This document shows, in pieces, positions 17,486 through 26,307 of a stretch of 64,000 bases of DNA. The DNA comes from JAPKZH01 sp963715635 (GTDB taxonomy: Bacteria > Acidobacteriota > Aminicenantia > Aminicenantales > UBA4085), in NCBI GenBank assembly GCA_963715635.1, contig OY970261.1, positions 434,001-498,000 on the forward strand, given 5' to 3'. Under the pieces are notes generated by a model. That model searched no databases. It was not told the origin of the DNA and saw only the letters and a list, made by a program, of their open reading frames with translations. The first letter of the stretch is position 1. Every line of letters starts with the position of its first letter. The translations under genes and the position numbers were made by a program.

Positions 17486-20147
17486 ATGAGATGCCCCAAA
17501 TGCAATTTCGATAATCCCTCAGAGAGCGATTTCTGCAGCAAGTGCGGGATCCGGATTCAACCTTCTTCGGAAGAAATCCCTGTCTCCCAAACAGAAACCC
17601 TCAAAACTCCCATCAAAGAGCTGACCACAGGCAGCACTTTCGCCGGCCGCTATCAGATCATCGAAGAATTAGGGAAAGGAGGGATGGGCAGGGTCTATAA
17701 AGTCCTCGATACAGAAATAAAAGAAAAGGTGGCCTTAAAGCTCTTAAAGCCCGAAATTGCTGCTGATCAAGAGACGATCGAGCGATTCAGGAATGAACTG
17801 AAGCTTGCCCGCAAGATCAGCCACCGGAATGTCTGCCGGATGTATGACCTGGGCAAGGCCGAGGGAACGCATTTCATCACGATGGAATACGTCCACGGGG
17901 AAGACCTCAAAAGCATGATCCGGATGTCCACTGGCCTTACTGTAGGAACTGTGTTAAGCGTCGGAAAGCAGGTTTGCGACGGGTTGGCCGAAGCCCATTC
18001 CCTGGGTGTCGTGCATCGGGATCTGAAGCCTCAGAACATCATGATCGATAAAGGCGGGAACGCCAAGATCATGGACTTCGGGATAGCACGGTCCATAAAA
18101 GAAAAAGGGATAACGGGTCCGAGCGTGTTAATAGGGACACCGGAATATATGTCCCCCGAGCAGGCTGAAGCAAAAGAGGTCGATCATCGGTCGGATATTT
18201 ATTCGCTGGGCATCATCCTGTATGAGATGGCAACGGGCCGAGTGCCGTTCGAAGGGGATACGGCCTTAAGCATCGCTATGAAACATAAAAGCGAGATTCC
18301 GAAGGACCCGAAGCAGTTCAATCCCAATATCCCCGACGACCTGAGCGGCGTCATACTAAGATGCCTGGAAAAGGACAAAGCCGAGAGATATCAGACTGCC
18401 GCCGAAGTGCGCTCAGAGCTGGAGAGGATCGAAAAAGGCATTCCGACGACGGAGCGAGTGGTGCCCGAACGAAAAACTCTCACCTCACGGGAAATCACCG
18501 TTAAATTCACCCTGAAGAAGCTCATGATTCCCGCGCTGGCCTTAATCGCCGTCGTTGTCGCTACCATCGCATTCCTTTTCATCCTGCCCAAAAAAGAGAA
18601 AGGTCCTCGAGCTCCGAACAGATTATCCATCGCCGTCCTCCCCTTTGAAAACGCGAGCGGCTCTAAGGAGGATGAAACATTCAGCGACGGCATTACCGAA
18701 GACATCACCACCCAGCTCTCCAAGATCGGCGAGCTCGAAATGAAGTCGCAGACTTCTATGAAGAAATATAAAAATAGTCCCAAGGGGATCAAAGAGATCG
18801 GGCAGGAGCTAGACGTAGCATCCATCCTCGAGGGAAGCGTCCGCCGCGCCGATAATCAAGTGCGCATCACGACCCGATTGGTCGATACCGCAAAAGATAG
18901 GCAGATTTGGGCGGAGTCCTATGACAAGGAATTGAAGGAGATATTTTCCATCCAGAGCGACGTTGCCCTTCAAATCGCTACAGCTTTGAGGGCTAAGCTT
19001 ACGCCGGCTGAAAAAGAGCGGGTCGAGAAGAAACCGACCAAGGAACGTCAGGGCTTATGAGTATTACGTCAAAGGCCGCGAATACTACAGTCGATACAAA
19101 AAGGCAGATAATGAGCAGGCGATTGAGCTTTTCAAGAAGGCGATTGAAGTTGACCCCGATTATGCCCTGGCTCATGCAGGACTTGGAGATGCCTATTCTC
19201 AAAGGATCATTCGATATGAATTCCCGGCGTCGGAATGGTTCGACCAAGCCATCGAGGAAGCTCAAAAAGCCATCTCCCTCGACCCGAACCTCGCTGAAGG
19301 ATACAAAACCCTCGGCGGCGCCTATGGCTTCGTGAAGGGATGGAGGAGAAAAGCCCTTGAGGCTCTCCAAAAAGCGGTCGGAGCGAATCCCAACAACGCA
19401 TCTGCGTGCATCTCTCTAGGCCAATGCTATTACATGATCGGAGAGTTCGATAAGGCTTTCCCATTTATTAAAAAAGCGGTTGCCCTGAGTCCGGCTGGGG
19501 CTTTTGCTTACGAGGAATTGGGATCGATCTATTTAGGCCTTGATGACCCTGGGCGAGCTGAGGAGTGGTATAAGAAATCTCTTGAACTTCAACCTGATTT
19601 GGACGTGGCACACGCAGGGCTAATAGATCTCTACCTCCGCTACGGAGAATATAATAAAGCGATCGAGCAAAGCCAAACGTTTCTGTCCAAATTACCTGAT
19701 TTTCCCTGGGCTATAGAGTATGCTGGCACGACCGAGCTCTTTTCCGGCCATTACGAAAAGGCTCAAGAATATTATCAGAAAATGGGAGAACGGCCTGTCG
19801 AACTCGGGTATATCTATTGGAAAGCAGGGAGAAAGGATGAGGCGAGGAAACATTTTCAGAGAACTGTAGACCGATTGCAGAAGCGGCTTGAGCAAGGCGA
19901 TGAAACTTTTGACATTGGGTTTTCCATGGCCGCGATTTACGCCGTGCAGGGAAACAAGGAAGAAGCTCTCAGGTGGCTCGAAAAGGCCGTCGATGCCGGA
20001 TGGCGGGACTATTCTTATATTTTGAGATACCCCCTGTTGGAAAATATTCGCGACGATGCGCGATTTAAGCGAATTATAGACGATCTAAAAGCCAAGGTCG
20101 CCGAGATGCGCCGGCGCGTCGAAAAAATGGAAGCCAAAATCCCCTAG
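17486..20147 (+). CDS. Kinase 2: zinc-ribbon Ser/Thr kinase with TPRs (frameshifted)
   Basis: Starts at ATG 17486 with zinc ribbon CPKCNFDNPSESDFCSKCG, then TETLKTPIKELTTGSTF and a full kinase domain (GKGGMGRVYK, VVHRDLKPQN, MDFGIA, GTPEYMSPEQAE). A membrane helix follows (LMIPALALIAVVVATIAFLF), then a TolB_N-like domain (IAVLPFENASGSKEDE). The frame ends early at 19060. An extra G near 19042 shifts out RAYEYYVKGREYYSRYKKAD, after which TPR text continues to a stop at 20147. Undisturbed length would be about 886 residues. If the indel is genuine, a kinase without TPRs is made. Confidence 0.85.
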
Positions 20148-20169
20148 CAATGTTTTCCGGAAAAACGCC

Positions 20170-20229
20170 GACCCCGGCCTGCCCGAGCTTGAGGATGCCA
20201 GGATGAGGTTAAACAGCCCAATAAGCTAG
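20170..20229 (+). pseudogene. Relic of kinase C-terminal tail (DPGLPELEDARMRL)
   Basis: Twenty codons, DPGLPELEDARMRLNSPIS and a stop, placed 22 bases after the kinase 2 stop. Kinase 2 itself ends in a different tail (RRRVEKMEAKIP). The relic therefore looks like a leftover from a replaced or recombined kinase end. Confidence 0.7.
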
Positions 20230-20233
20230 CAGA

Positions 20234-21307
20234 ATGAATCTTAAAAGAAGACTCGTAATCTTTTTCTACTCATTAATATTCCTTGCAGGAATCATCGTTT
20301 CGAAAGACCCGATTAAAACCCTCTGGTCCATATCTTCATTCGGAAAAGATGATTTTTTTCACCAACCTTCAGATATCGAAACAGATCCGCATCGATCCAT
20401 GATTTATATCGCGGACTCCGGGAACCATCGGGTCCTTGTGTTTGATTTCCAGGGAAAATTCCTCAAGATCATCGGAAGGAAAGGTCAAGGGCCAGTTGAA
20501 TTTTCGAACCCCACGGGCTTGTTCATCTTAGAAGACGGAGGATTAGCTGTCGCTGACGTTGGTAACGGTCGGATTCAAATCTTTGATAAGGATGGGGAGT
20601 TTGTTAAATCGATCAACACCAAAGGTGTCCAAGTCGCTGATATGATTTTCAAAGATAACAAGATCTATACCATATCGTCCTTCGGCTCAAGCGGATATAG
20701 CCTGGATATGCGTTCTGAAAAGGGTGCCCAGCCTCTGATCAACATCCTTAATGATCAGGGTAATTTAATACAAACTCTATCCATCGGCGATTTTCCGGAA
20801 TCTCATCCGTTTCTGAGGGCCATCAAGCATCGTGTCTGTCTGGCCCTGTCAAAAGAGGGCAAGCTCTACGTTCCACATTTTGCCATCAACTTGATTCATA
20901 TTTTTGATTCTGAAGGCAGAAAGATCGGTCAATTCGATAGACCCTTGCCTTTTAAACCAGGTCTTCCGAAGATTATCCAGCAGGCAAGCGGCGAAGATGG
21001 GACTTATCGGGCGCAAGCAACTTTTGATTTTATCACTAAGGACGCAAAAATAGGCCCAGATGGTAATCTTTATCTTCTCACATTCACAGAGAGTTATATA
21101 GATCGGGCAAAGCGAAAGGATAAGGGAATGGACCTTCCTCCTCATCCTGAACGGATCGAAGTGATCGACACGAAAACCCACGAGGTTATCCGCCATATCG
21201 AGATTGATGGCGATACAAGTGCTTTTGCTTTGATGAACAAAAATCTTATGGTCTATGCTTATGAAGACAAGGAAGGCGAGGTCATCCTTAAGTGTATTCA
21301 GTATTGA
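20234..21307 (+). CDS. Secreted six-bladed beta-propeller (NHL-repeat) protein
   Basis: 357 residues. The N-terminal hydrophobic segment (LVIFFYSLIFLAGIIVS) is a signal peptide or anchor. NHL blades are explicit: FHQPSDIETDPHRSMIYIAD with SGNHRVLVFDFQGKFLKIIG, and FSNPTGLFILEDGGLAVADV with GNGRIQIFDKDGEFVKSI. Further blades are less regular. Such proteins act as extracytoplasmic binding scaffolds; the ligand is unknown. It sits downstream of kinases 1 and 2 in the same direction. Confidence 0.82.
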   Translation: MNLKRRLVIFFYSLIFLAGIIVSKDPIKTLWSISSFGKDDFFHQPSDIETDPHRSMIYIADSGNHRVLVFDFQGKFLKIIGRKGQGPVEFSNPTGLFILEDGGLAVADVGNGRIQIFDKDGEFVKSINTKGVQVADMIFKDNKIYTISSFGSSGYSLDMRSEKGAQPLINILNDQGNLIQTLSIGDFPESHPFLRAIKHRVCLALSKEGKLYVPHFAINLIHIFDSEGRKIGQFDRPLPFKPGLPKIIQQASGEDGTYRAQATFDFITKDAKIGPDGNLYLLTFTESYIDRAKRKDKGMDLPPHPERIEVIDTKTHEVIRHIEIDGDTSAFALMNKNLMVYAYEDKEGEVILKCIQY

Positions 21308-21328
21308 ACGCGTGTTGATAGAAACGCC

Positions 21329-21424
21329 GACCCGGGCCTCCCCGAAGTCGAGGATGCCAGGAAGAGGCTGGCAGGGCTGATTATCGAATTCAAGGCATTG
21401 CCTCAGAACATCAAGGTAGCATGA
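21329..21424 (+). pseudogene. Relic of kinase C-terminal tail, abutting IS110
   Basis: Frame DPGLPEVEDARKRLAGLIIE, then FKALPQNIKVA and a stop. It passes into the presumed left end of the IS110 element, so the insertion happened inside or at the edge of the relic. Confidence 0.72.
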
Positions 21425-21498
21425 TAGCGAAACGCACCTCCGTGACGGGTACGCTATGATAGATTACTCGTCTAGGAAAAATTTATTCTGGAGGTGCG
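21424..21498 (+). promoter_or_regulatory. Structured IS110 leader that can mask the transposase ribosome-binding site
   Basis: ATAGCG (21424-21429) and CGCTAT (21452-21457) can form a stem whose loop contains CGCACCTCC (21433-21441). That loop is the exact complement of GGAGGTGCG (21490-21498), the ribosome-binding site of the transposase. Loop-to-site pairing would give a pseudoknot or an alternative hairpin blocking translation. Confidence 0.5.
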
Positions 21499-21501
21499 CG
21501 G

Positions 21502-22536
21502 ATGTATTTTATCGGTGTCGACCATCACAAGCAAGTGTCGGTCATGACGGTCTTGGACGAAGATGGTCGGGAGCTGAAGAACGGGCGAGTGTTCAACTTA
21601 AGAGAGAAGGTCGAGCGATTCCTGGAAGGATATCGTCCGTTCACGGCCGTTATTGAGGCTGGCCGATCGTCGTATGTTATGGCCGACCTACTTCGGGAGC
21701 TGGGAGGCGAGGTGAAGATGGCGAACGCGCTTCAGGTGAAGGCAATCGCCCATGCCCGGATCAAGACGGACAAACGAGATTCGCGAACGCTAGCCCAGTT
21801 GCTGCGGGCGGATCTGATTCCGGAGGTCTATCAGCGAGGAAAGAGGAACCGGCGGGCGCAGCGGGTGGTGCGGATGCGAGCCTATTGGGTTGTGAAGCAA
21901 ACGGAAGTGAAGAACAAGATCCGTGCGCTTTTGGCTCAGCAGAAAGAAGAAATACGGCTGGAGGTGGAAAAGCGCAAGGACGGACTCTTCAGCCTGAGGG
22001 GAATCGAGTTCCTGACGAATCTGCCGTTGGAGGATCCCGACAAAATGGTCATGGAGGATCTCATCCAGGGATATCTGGAGGTTCAAGCCCATCTCAAAAG
22101 GTCGAACGGTCTAGCTCGAATGCTCTACGGGGAGATCGAGGAGGCGGCTCGGATCGATACGGTGCCGGGCTTTGGGATGACGTTGTCGGTGTTGGTAGCG
22201 GTCGAGATCGCGGATGTCAATCGGTTTCCGACGGTAGCGGACCTTCATTCCTATGCCGGGGTCATACCCTCAACGTACGCCTCTGGGGAGCGAACATATC
22301 ACGGACGCATTACCAAACAGGGAAGCGCCTGGCTGAGGTGGGCGGCTGTGGAAGCGGTCTATCCGGCGATCAAGAAAGACCTTGGGTTGCGGGTCTTATA
22401 CAGCCGGCTGGCCAAGCGGAAGGGGGCGAACGTAGCTAAGATCGCCGTGGCCCGTCGGTTGCTGACCATTATTTATCGACTTCTCACCGAGAAGAGAGAA
22501 TATATATCGGACATGATGACATCATCGGCTGCCTAG
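21502..22536 (+). CDS. IS110-family DEDD transposase
   Basis: 344 residues, intact. The N-terminal RuvC-like DEDD domain shows GVDHHKQVSVMTVLDEDG (first Asp), AVIEAGRSSY (Glu) and KTDKRDSRTLAQLL (Asp pair). The C-terminal Transposase_20 domain shows IDTVPGFGMTLSVLVAVEIA and the serine region ITKQGSAWLRWAAVEA. IS110 enzymes excise and insert without target duplication, guided by an RNA encoded in the element. The start is ATG 21502 behind GGAGGTGCGCG. It appears to have landed at a kinase-tail relic. Confidence 0.92.
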   Translation: MYFIGVDHHKQVSVMTVLDEDGRELKNGRVFNLREKVERFLEGYRPFTAVIEAGRSSYVMADLLRELGGEVKMANALQVKAIAHARIKTDKRDSRTLAQLLRADLIPEVYQRGKRNRRAQRVVRMRAYWVVKQTEVKNKIRALLAQQKEEIRLEVEKRKDGLFSLRGIEFLTNLPLEDPDKMVMEDLIQGYLEVQAHLKRSNGLARMLYGEIEEAARIDTVPGFGMTLSVLVAVEIADVNRFPTVADLHSYAGVIPSTYASGERTYHGRITKQGSAWLRWAAVEAVYPAIKKDLGLRVLYSRLAKRKGANVAKIAVARRLLTIIYRLLTEKREYISDMMTSSAA

Positions 22537-22993
22537 TGACTTGCCCTAACGGACCCGGGAGGGTCGCGTTCACATCAAGGTTTAGGAGCCGAGACCGAAC
22601 GATACGGTGCGCTTCGAGGCGCGGATAGAAGGGTGGTTCACAAGGCCGAAGCAGTCATAAAGAAAGATGAAAGAAAAAACATTTCCGAGGGCTTGCGTTT
22701 CGCCATCATAGAAGGGCAAGTAGGAGAGGTAAAAAGCGGCGCCGGCGGCTGAATATTGATTTAATGATGTAGTTTCGGGACATCCTTGGCAAGTCGGGGA
22801 TCGGCCGGGCGGCCTCCTTCGCGGCCATCTTCGTTGTTGTTGACATCGATCCGCTGCCGAAGATATAGTTGTTTTGCAATGGGCGGCCTCGATTCTAAGC
22901 TTGGCGGGAGAGAAGACCACGTGATGTTTGATCAAGAAATAAGGTATATGTCCCCAGATTTTTCTTCATAAGAAATAAGGGAGGAAAGCGTCG
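22537..22993. other. Non-coding region after IS110
   Basis: No full gene. A 38-codon frame at 22635-22751 (KKDERKNISEGLRFAIIEGQ) looks like a natural protein start region but lacks a start codon and ends soon after. It may be the N-terminal scrap of a transporter. The rest is unassigned. Confidence 0.35.
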
Positions 22994-23377
22994 ATGAGCG
23001 GAAGAAATGGCCAGAGTATGATCAGACCGATGGCCAGCCTCTTCGTTGCGTTTGTGCTTTCGGGCTGCTCCATCATTGGCCGGATGAGCGGCGATTCACA
23101 AGCTCGAGAGCTGCAGGCCACGGGAGAACGGGCGACGGCGACAATCCTTCAAATTTGGGACACCGGCATAACAGTCAACAACGATCCGGTAGTCGGCTTC
23201 GTTCTCGAGGTTCGCCGGTCGGATCAGCCGGCTTATCAGGCAAAAACGAAACTTCTTATATCGCGGCTCGATATCCCTCGCGTCCAGCCGGGTGCCGTGG
23301 TCCCGGTCCGCGTCGATCCTCGTGATCCAAGCCGGGTGGCTCTTGACATTTACGAATACGCGAAGAGCAAGAAGTGA
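22994..23377 (+). CDS. Small lipoprotein, 127 aa
   Basis: The start ATG 22994 follows GGGAGGAAAGCG. A signal with lipobox (ASLFVAFVLSGC) marks a lipoprotein. The mature domain reads GERATATILQIWDTGITVNN, then FVLEVRRSDQPAYQAKTKL and PGAVVPVRVDPRDPSRVALD. This is the beta-barrel pattern seen in DUF3592-like modules that sit at membranes. The function is unknown; the protein is probably anchored to the inner or outer membrane. Confidence 0.7.
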   Translation: MSGRNGQSMIRPMASLFVAFVLSGCSIIGRMSGDSQARELQATGERATATILQIWDTGITVNNDPVVGFVLEVRRSDQPAYQAKTKLLISRLDIPRVQPGAVVPVRVDPRDPSRVALDIYEYAKSKK

Positions 23378-23735
23378 CGTATTTCTGAATCCAGGCGATC
23401 TCCTTGACATCCTGTATGGGCCGGACGCCTATTTCTTTCCTTTGACCACGAAGTGGAGTGATGCGGTCCCCCCTGGGTCGGATCTTCCGAGAGGCTCGCG
23501 ATCGTGGTCCAAAGCCTCTGGGGGCTCGGGTTTCTCTGCGGTAGGATCCGAGCGGGTGGCCCCTGCAGGCAGAGCCAAATCCCCCGAAGCGGCCTAAAGG
23601 TGAGAATAAGCTGGGAAAAAATGCATGATACTCCGGGTGATCTGCTCCCCGGATTCTGGTCCATTTTCTCTTCATGAGTTCTTATTTGTGGACCTGCCCC
23701 CCTTAGGTCGGGCCAGGCTACATCCTTTTGGATAC

Positions 23736-23771
23736 GCCAGGAAGAGGCTAGCGGGGCTGAAGGGCAGTTGA
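23736..23771 (+). pseudogene. Relic of kinase C-terminal tail (ARKRLAGLKGS)
   Basis: Twelve codons ending in a stop: ARKRLAGLKGS. This is the same text and stop context as the relic at 36363-36410. Confidence 0.65.
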
Positions 23772-23808
23772 TCCGCAGAACCACTTTAGATCAGTGAGTT
23801 AAGGGAAG

Positions 23809-23852
23809 TGCCCCTGGCCCGACTCGAACAGGCGACAAACGGATTAGGAATC
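23809..23852 (-). tRNA. tRNA-Arg(CCT) 3' fragment (integration scar)
   Basis: On the minus strand the sequence has an intact T-arm (GCCTG-TTCGAGT-CGGGC), an acceptor 3' strand CAGGGGC with discriminator A, and an anticodon loop TTCCTAA with anticodon CCT and 3' stem TCCGT. The 5' stem and the whole D-arm are missing; sequence past the anticodon loop does not pair. Loss exactly at the anticodon loop is typical of phage or island attachment sites in tRNA genes. Confidence 0.6.
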
Positions 23853-24030
23853 CCCTCCGATGGGATTCTGATCTCTCGGGAAAAATCGGATTTTCCCCAT
23901 ATTTTTCGTATTTTTCCTTTAAGCACCATTAGCCAGATTTAGGCACGTTTAGTCAAATTCTGTGACACCGGCGTTACACGGGTAGGGGTCTAATTTTTAA
24001 TTTATGATGGCTTGATGAAGTTCAGCCCAG

Positions 24031-24059
24031 TTGACTCTGCCTCCATTCCTTGTTAATCT
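24031..24059 (+). promoter_or_regulatory. Kinase-class promoter of relic kinase 3
   Basis: TTGACT at 24031-24036 and TAATCT at 24054-24059 with a 17-base spacer. Sequence from 24019 onward is close to that in front of kinase 1 (from 14893), including the GTG start context. Confidence 0.6.
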
Positions 24060-24088
24060 CTAGCCATCCCAAATAAAAGGGGTCAGCA

Positions 24089-24603
24089 GTGACCATCAAG
24101 TGCCCTAAATGTCATCACAAGAACCCCGATGATACACTTTACTGCGGTAAGTGTGGGACACAGCTTCCTTCGCATAAAGACGACCGTCCGGAAGTCACAG
24201 AGACTCTTCAAACGCCCGTTAAAGAATTAACCACAGGCTCAACCTTCGCCAACCGCTACCAGATCATCGAGGAGCTGGGCAAGGGGGGAATGGGGAGGGT
24301 CTATAAGGTCTTCGATACAGATATTAAGGAAAAAGTAGCCTTGAAGCTGCTGAAGCCTGAAGTCGCCTCCGACAAAGAGACAATCGAACGGGCCCGGGAA
24401 GAATATCAGAAAATGATCTCTCTGACCACCGGAAGATTGTCCTACGGAGACCTCTTTGCGAAGAGTTTCTACGGGCTGGGCAAAATTTATCAGCAAAAAA
24501 AGTGGACCGCAAAGACCATCTCACATTGTGGAAAGATTCTGATCCCGGTATCCCAGAATTGATCGATGCCAAAAACCGGTTCGCTGAACTTCTCGATAAA
24601 TAA
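24089..24603 (+). pseudogene. Kinase 3: internally deleted Ser/Thr kinase relic
   Basis: The 5' end is a good copy of kinase 1: GTG start, zinc ribbon CPKCHHKNPDDTLYCGKCG, TETLQTPVKELTTGSTF and GKGGMGRVYKVFD, up to KETIER. Then, without a frame break, it jumps to the last TPR of a long kinase (AREEYQKMISLTTGRLSYGD, FAKSFYGLGKIYQQKKW). It thus lacks the catalytic loop, membrane helix and nearly all TPRs. A second lesion shifts the frame near 24515. The true tail (LWKDSDPGIPELIDAKNRFA, then ELLDK and a stop at 24603) lies in another frame. The product cannot be an active kinase. Confidence 0.85.
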
Positions 24604-24616
24604 AGGGAGGAAAAAA

Positions 24617-25339
24617 ATGAAAAGATATTTTTCACTTTTTCTTTTGGCCTTTTTTCTTTTAGCCCTTGTGGCTTCTCCGGGATTCAGTCAGAAAGCCTCT
24701 GATATCCTGGAGAAAATGATCGAAGCTCAGGGCGGAAGAAAAGTCCTCGAGAGCATTAAGGACATAACTCTCTCTGGCACTTTCGAATGGGAAAAGATGA
24801 GCGGGCCGTTCACCCAATACCAAAAAGCACCAAATAAATTTCGACAGGAAGCGGAGGTCATGGGCATGAAGAAAACGGACGCTTTTGACGGAGAAATCGG
24901 GTGGTCCATCGAGGCAGGGCAACTCCGCGAATTAGCTGGAAAAGATGCGGAGGACGCGAAGAGCGGAGCTTTCGGCTACGCGGCCATTCTCTATCCTGAA
25001 AAATACGGCATCAGCTATGTTCTAAAGGGCAAAGAAAAGATCGAAGGCCATGACTATTTCGTTTTAGAGCAGACCATACCCGGCGGGACTCCGATAACTC
25101 ATTTTATCGATGCTCAGACCTATCTGGTTTATAAAACCGAGTCTCCGGGCATTACCGATCGAGAAGGGGTTATGAGGAAAACGGTGACCCTGATGTTGGA
25201 TTACAGAAAAGCCGATGGGGTGATGATTGCCCACTCTCTCACTACCGGTCCAGAGAGCGAGGAGACCGTGACCATCAAGTTCACGAAGGTCAGTTTCAAC
25301 ACTGGTTTGGAAGATTCTTTGTTCAAGATGAAAAAGTAA
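24617..25339 (+). CDS. LolA-like outer-membrane lipoprotein-sorting family protein (paralog A)
   Basis: 240 residues from ATG 24617, 13 bases after the kinase 3 relic stop and behind AAAGGGAGG. Signal peptide YFSLFLLAFFLLALVASPGF, then ASDILEKMIEAQGGRKVLES and LSGTFEWEKMSGPFTQYQKA. These are features of the LolA/LolB-like half-barrel (periplasmic lipid-binding) proteins. FDGEIGWSIEAGQ and DAQTYLVYKTES are further family blocks. A close paralog follows kinase 7 (62668-63414), so the kinase/LolA-like linkage recurs. Confidence 0.82.
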   Translation: MKRYFSLFLLAFFLLALVASPGFSQKASDILEKMIEAQGGRKVLESIKDITLSGTFEWEKMSGPFTQYQKAPNKFRQEAEVMGMKKTDAFDGEIGWSIEAGQLRELAGKDAEDAKSGAFGYAAILYPEKYGISYVLKGKEKIEGHDYFVLEQTIPGGTPITHFIDAQTYLVYKTESPGITDREGVMRKTVTLMLDYRKADGVMIAHSLTTGPESEETVTIKFTKVSFNTGLEDSLFKMKK

Positions 25340-25497
25340 AAACGTCGCTTTTTTGCTTTTGAAAAATAATCTCCAGTTCCAGCGGTTCGCCGGACTGAAG
25401 CAAATAGAATTTTCTGGATTCAATTTTCCTGGGTCATCGGATTTTCCATTCTAATTTATATCAACCCCTCGAAGAGGGTAATACTATCCTCCGGAGC

Positions 25498-25570
25498 GCG
25501 CTTGTAGCTCAGCGGATAGAGCGCCTGACTACGAATCCAAAGGTCGGAGGTTCAAATCCCTCCGGGCGCG
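25498..25570 (+). tRNA. tRNA-Arg(ACG), structurally imperfect
   Basis: 73 bases with all canonical positions: acceptor GCGCTTG pairs CGGGCGC (two G-T pairs), D-arm GCTC/GAGC, anticodon loop CTACGAA (anticodon ACG at 25531-25533), variable AGGTC, T-loop TTCAAAT. The anticodon stem is poor (CCTGA against TCCAA, three mismatches) and the T-stem has an A-C mismatch. This is either a decaying gene or a displaced copy. The acceptor stem extends outward by GGAGC/GCTCC. The DNA just downstream resembles that at the tRNA scars. Confidence 0.65.
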
Positions 25571-25851
25571 CTCCATTTCCTCATGAAAATTCCCTCTTTT
25601 CTTTTTAGGCTCCCTTAACGAATTAGGCGACTTTAGGCATTTTCTGGTGACAAATTGGTGACAAAATTCAGGAGAGGTCTAAATACGGCGGTTCACGGCA
25701 GTAGGCACCTGGACCACGATTTTTGTCTCGTGGAATATGACCTTATCCCGCTCCGAGCGACTAGGAATTTAGTTTTTTTGGCTAGCCAGATATCGGGCTC
25801 GGTCAGAAGGGCCACGACCCTCATCCGGAAGTTGTGACCGGTGAAATAAAG
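25571..25851. other. Region downstream of tRNA-Arg
   Basis: No gene. The stretch 25610-25670 (GACTTTAGGCATTTTCTGGT, GACAAATTGGTGAC) reads on the minus strand like the end of a phage-type integrase gene, as does similar DNA near 23930 and 12650. This may be an eroded attachment region. Confidence 0.35.
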
Positions 25852-26307
25852 TTAGGGGGTTTGGGTCGTCAGCTTTTTAGGTCGATGCAGGAAGTAACTG
25901 ATAATGAAGAGGATGCCAACGATGATGAAGGGCAGGCTAATCATGACGAAGAAGTTGAGGGCCTGGGCCGTCCTGACGCTCCGGTAGCCTTTCGAGGCCG
26001 CGTTAAGAAGACGGTGGTAATTGAAAATGTAAGCGTACAGAGCAGTCGCCAGCCCGAAGAGCGCTATCAGGATGCCGCCGACAAGCTCATGCTTCCAGGC
26101 AATGATCAGGATGATGATCAGCACGACGGCCGTCAAAAAGGGCGGCGCCATCAGAAAGCCGAGGATCTGCCGCCCGAGGCCGACTTTCCCCTCAACGGCC
26201 TCGAGAGCCCACATGCCGATGAAGACAATGGCCAGAATGCAAAGGATCCTCGCCACCCACCGGATCGTGGACGCCAGTGAGGATGATTTGTTTTTCGGGG
26301 CATCCAT
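25852..26307 (-). CDS. Four-helix integral membrane protein, 151 aa
   Basis: The start at ATG 26307 is chosen because AAAGGAGGTTGGC precedes it; an in-frame ATG 45 bases upstream lacks such a site. Hydrophobic segments: TIRWVARILCILAIVFIGMW, FLMAPPFLTAVVLIIILIIA, HELVGGILIALFGLATALYA and FFVMISLPFIIVGILFIISY. The tail is basic. It resembles the small DUF7670-type membrane proteins frequent in this phylum; no function is known. It is on its own. Confidence 0.7.
   Translation of the reverse strand: MDAPKNKSSSLASTIRWVARILCILAIVFIGMWALEAVEGKVGLGRQILGFLMAPPFLTAVVLIIILIIAWKHELVGGILIALFGLATALYAYIFNYHRLLNAASKGYRSVRTAQALNFFVMISLPFIIVGILFIISYFLHRPKKLTTQTP

Larger units (their letters stand above)
21408..22581 (+). 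mobile_element. IS110-family element (boundaries tentative)
   Basis: The decamer ACATCAAGGT occurs at 21408-21417 and again at 22572-22581, flanking the transposase gene. Short identical cores at both ends without terminal inverted repeats are what IS110 elements leave. The enclosed length is about 1.16 kb. The non-coding parts are 84 bases before and 35 bases after the gene, short for a bridge RNA, so the true right end may be further out. Confidence 0.55.
23378..24030. other. Gene-free region with relics
   Basis: No intact gene. The region holds a kinase-tail relic (23736), a tRNA-Arg 3' fragment (23809) and an AT-rich stretch resembling the DNA downstream of the tRNA at 25.5 kb and the tRNA-Leu fragment at 38.1 kb. 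It ends at the promoter of relic kinase 3. Confidence 0.5.

Noticed and set aside
22635..22751. Possible transporter N-terminal fragment (KNISEGLRFAIIEGQ)
   Set aside because: No start codon, only 38 codons and no second conserved block.
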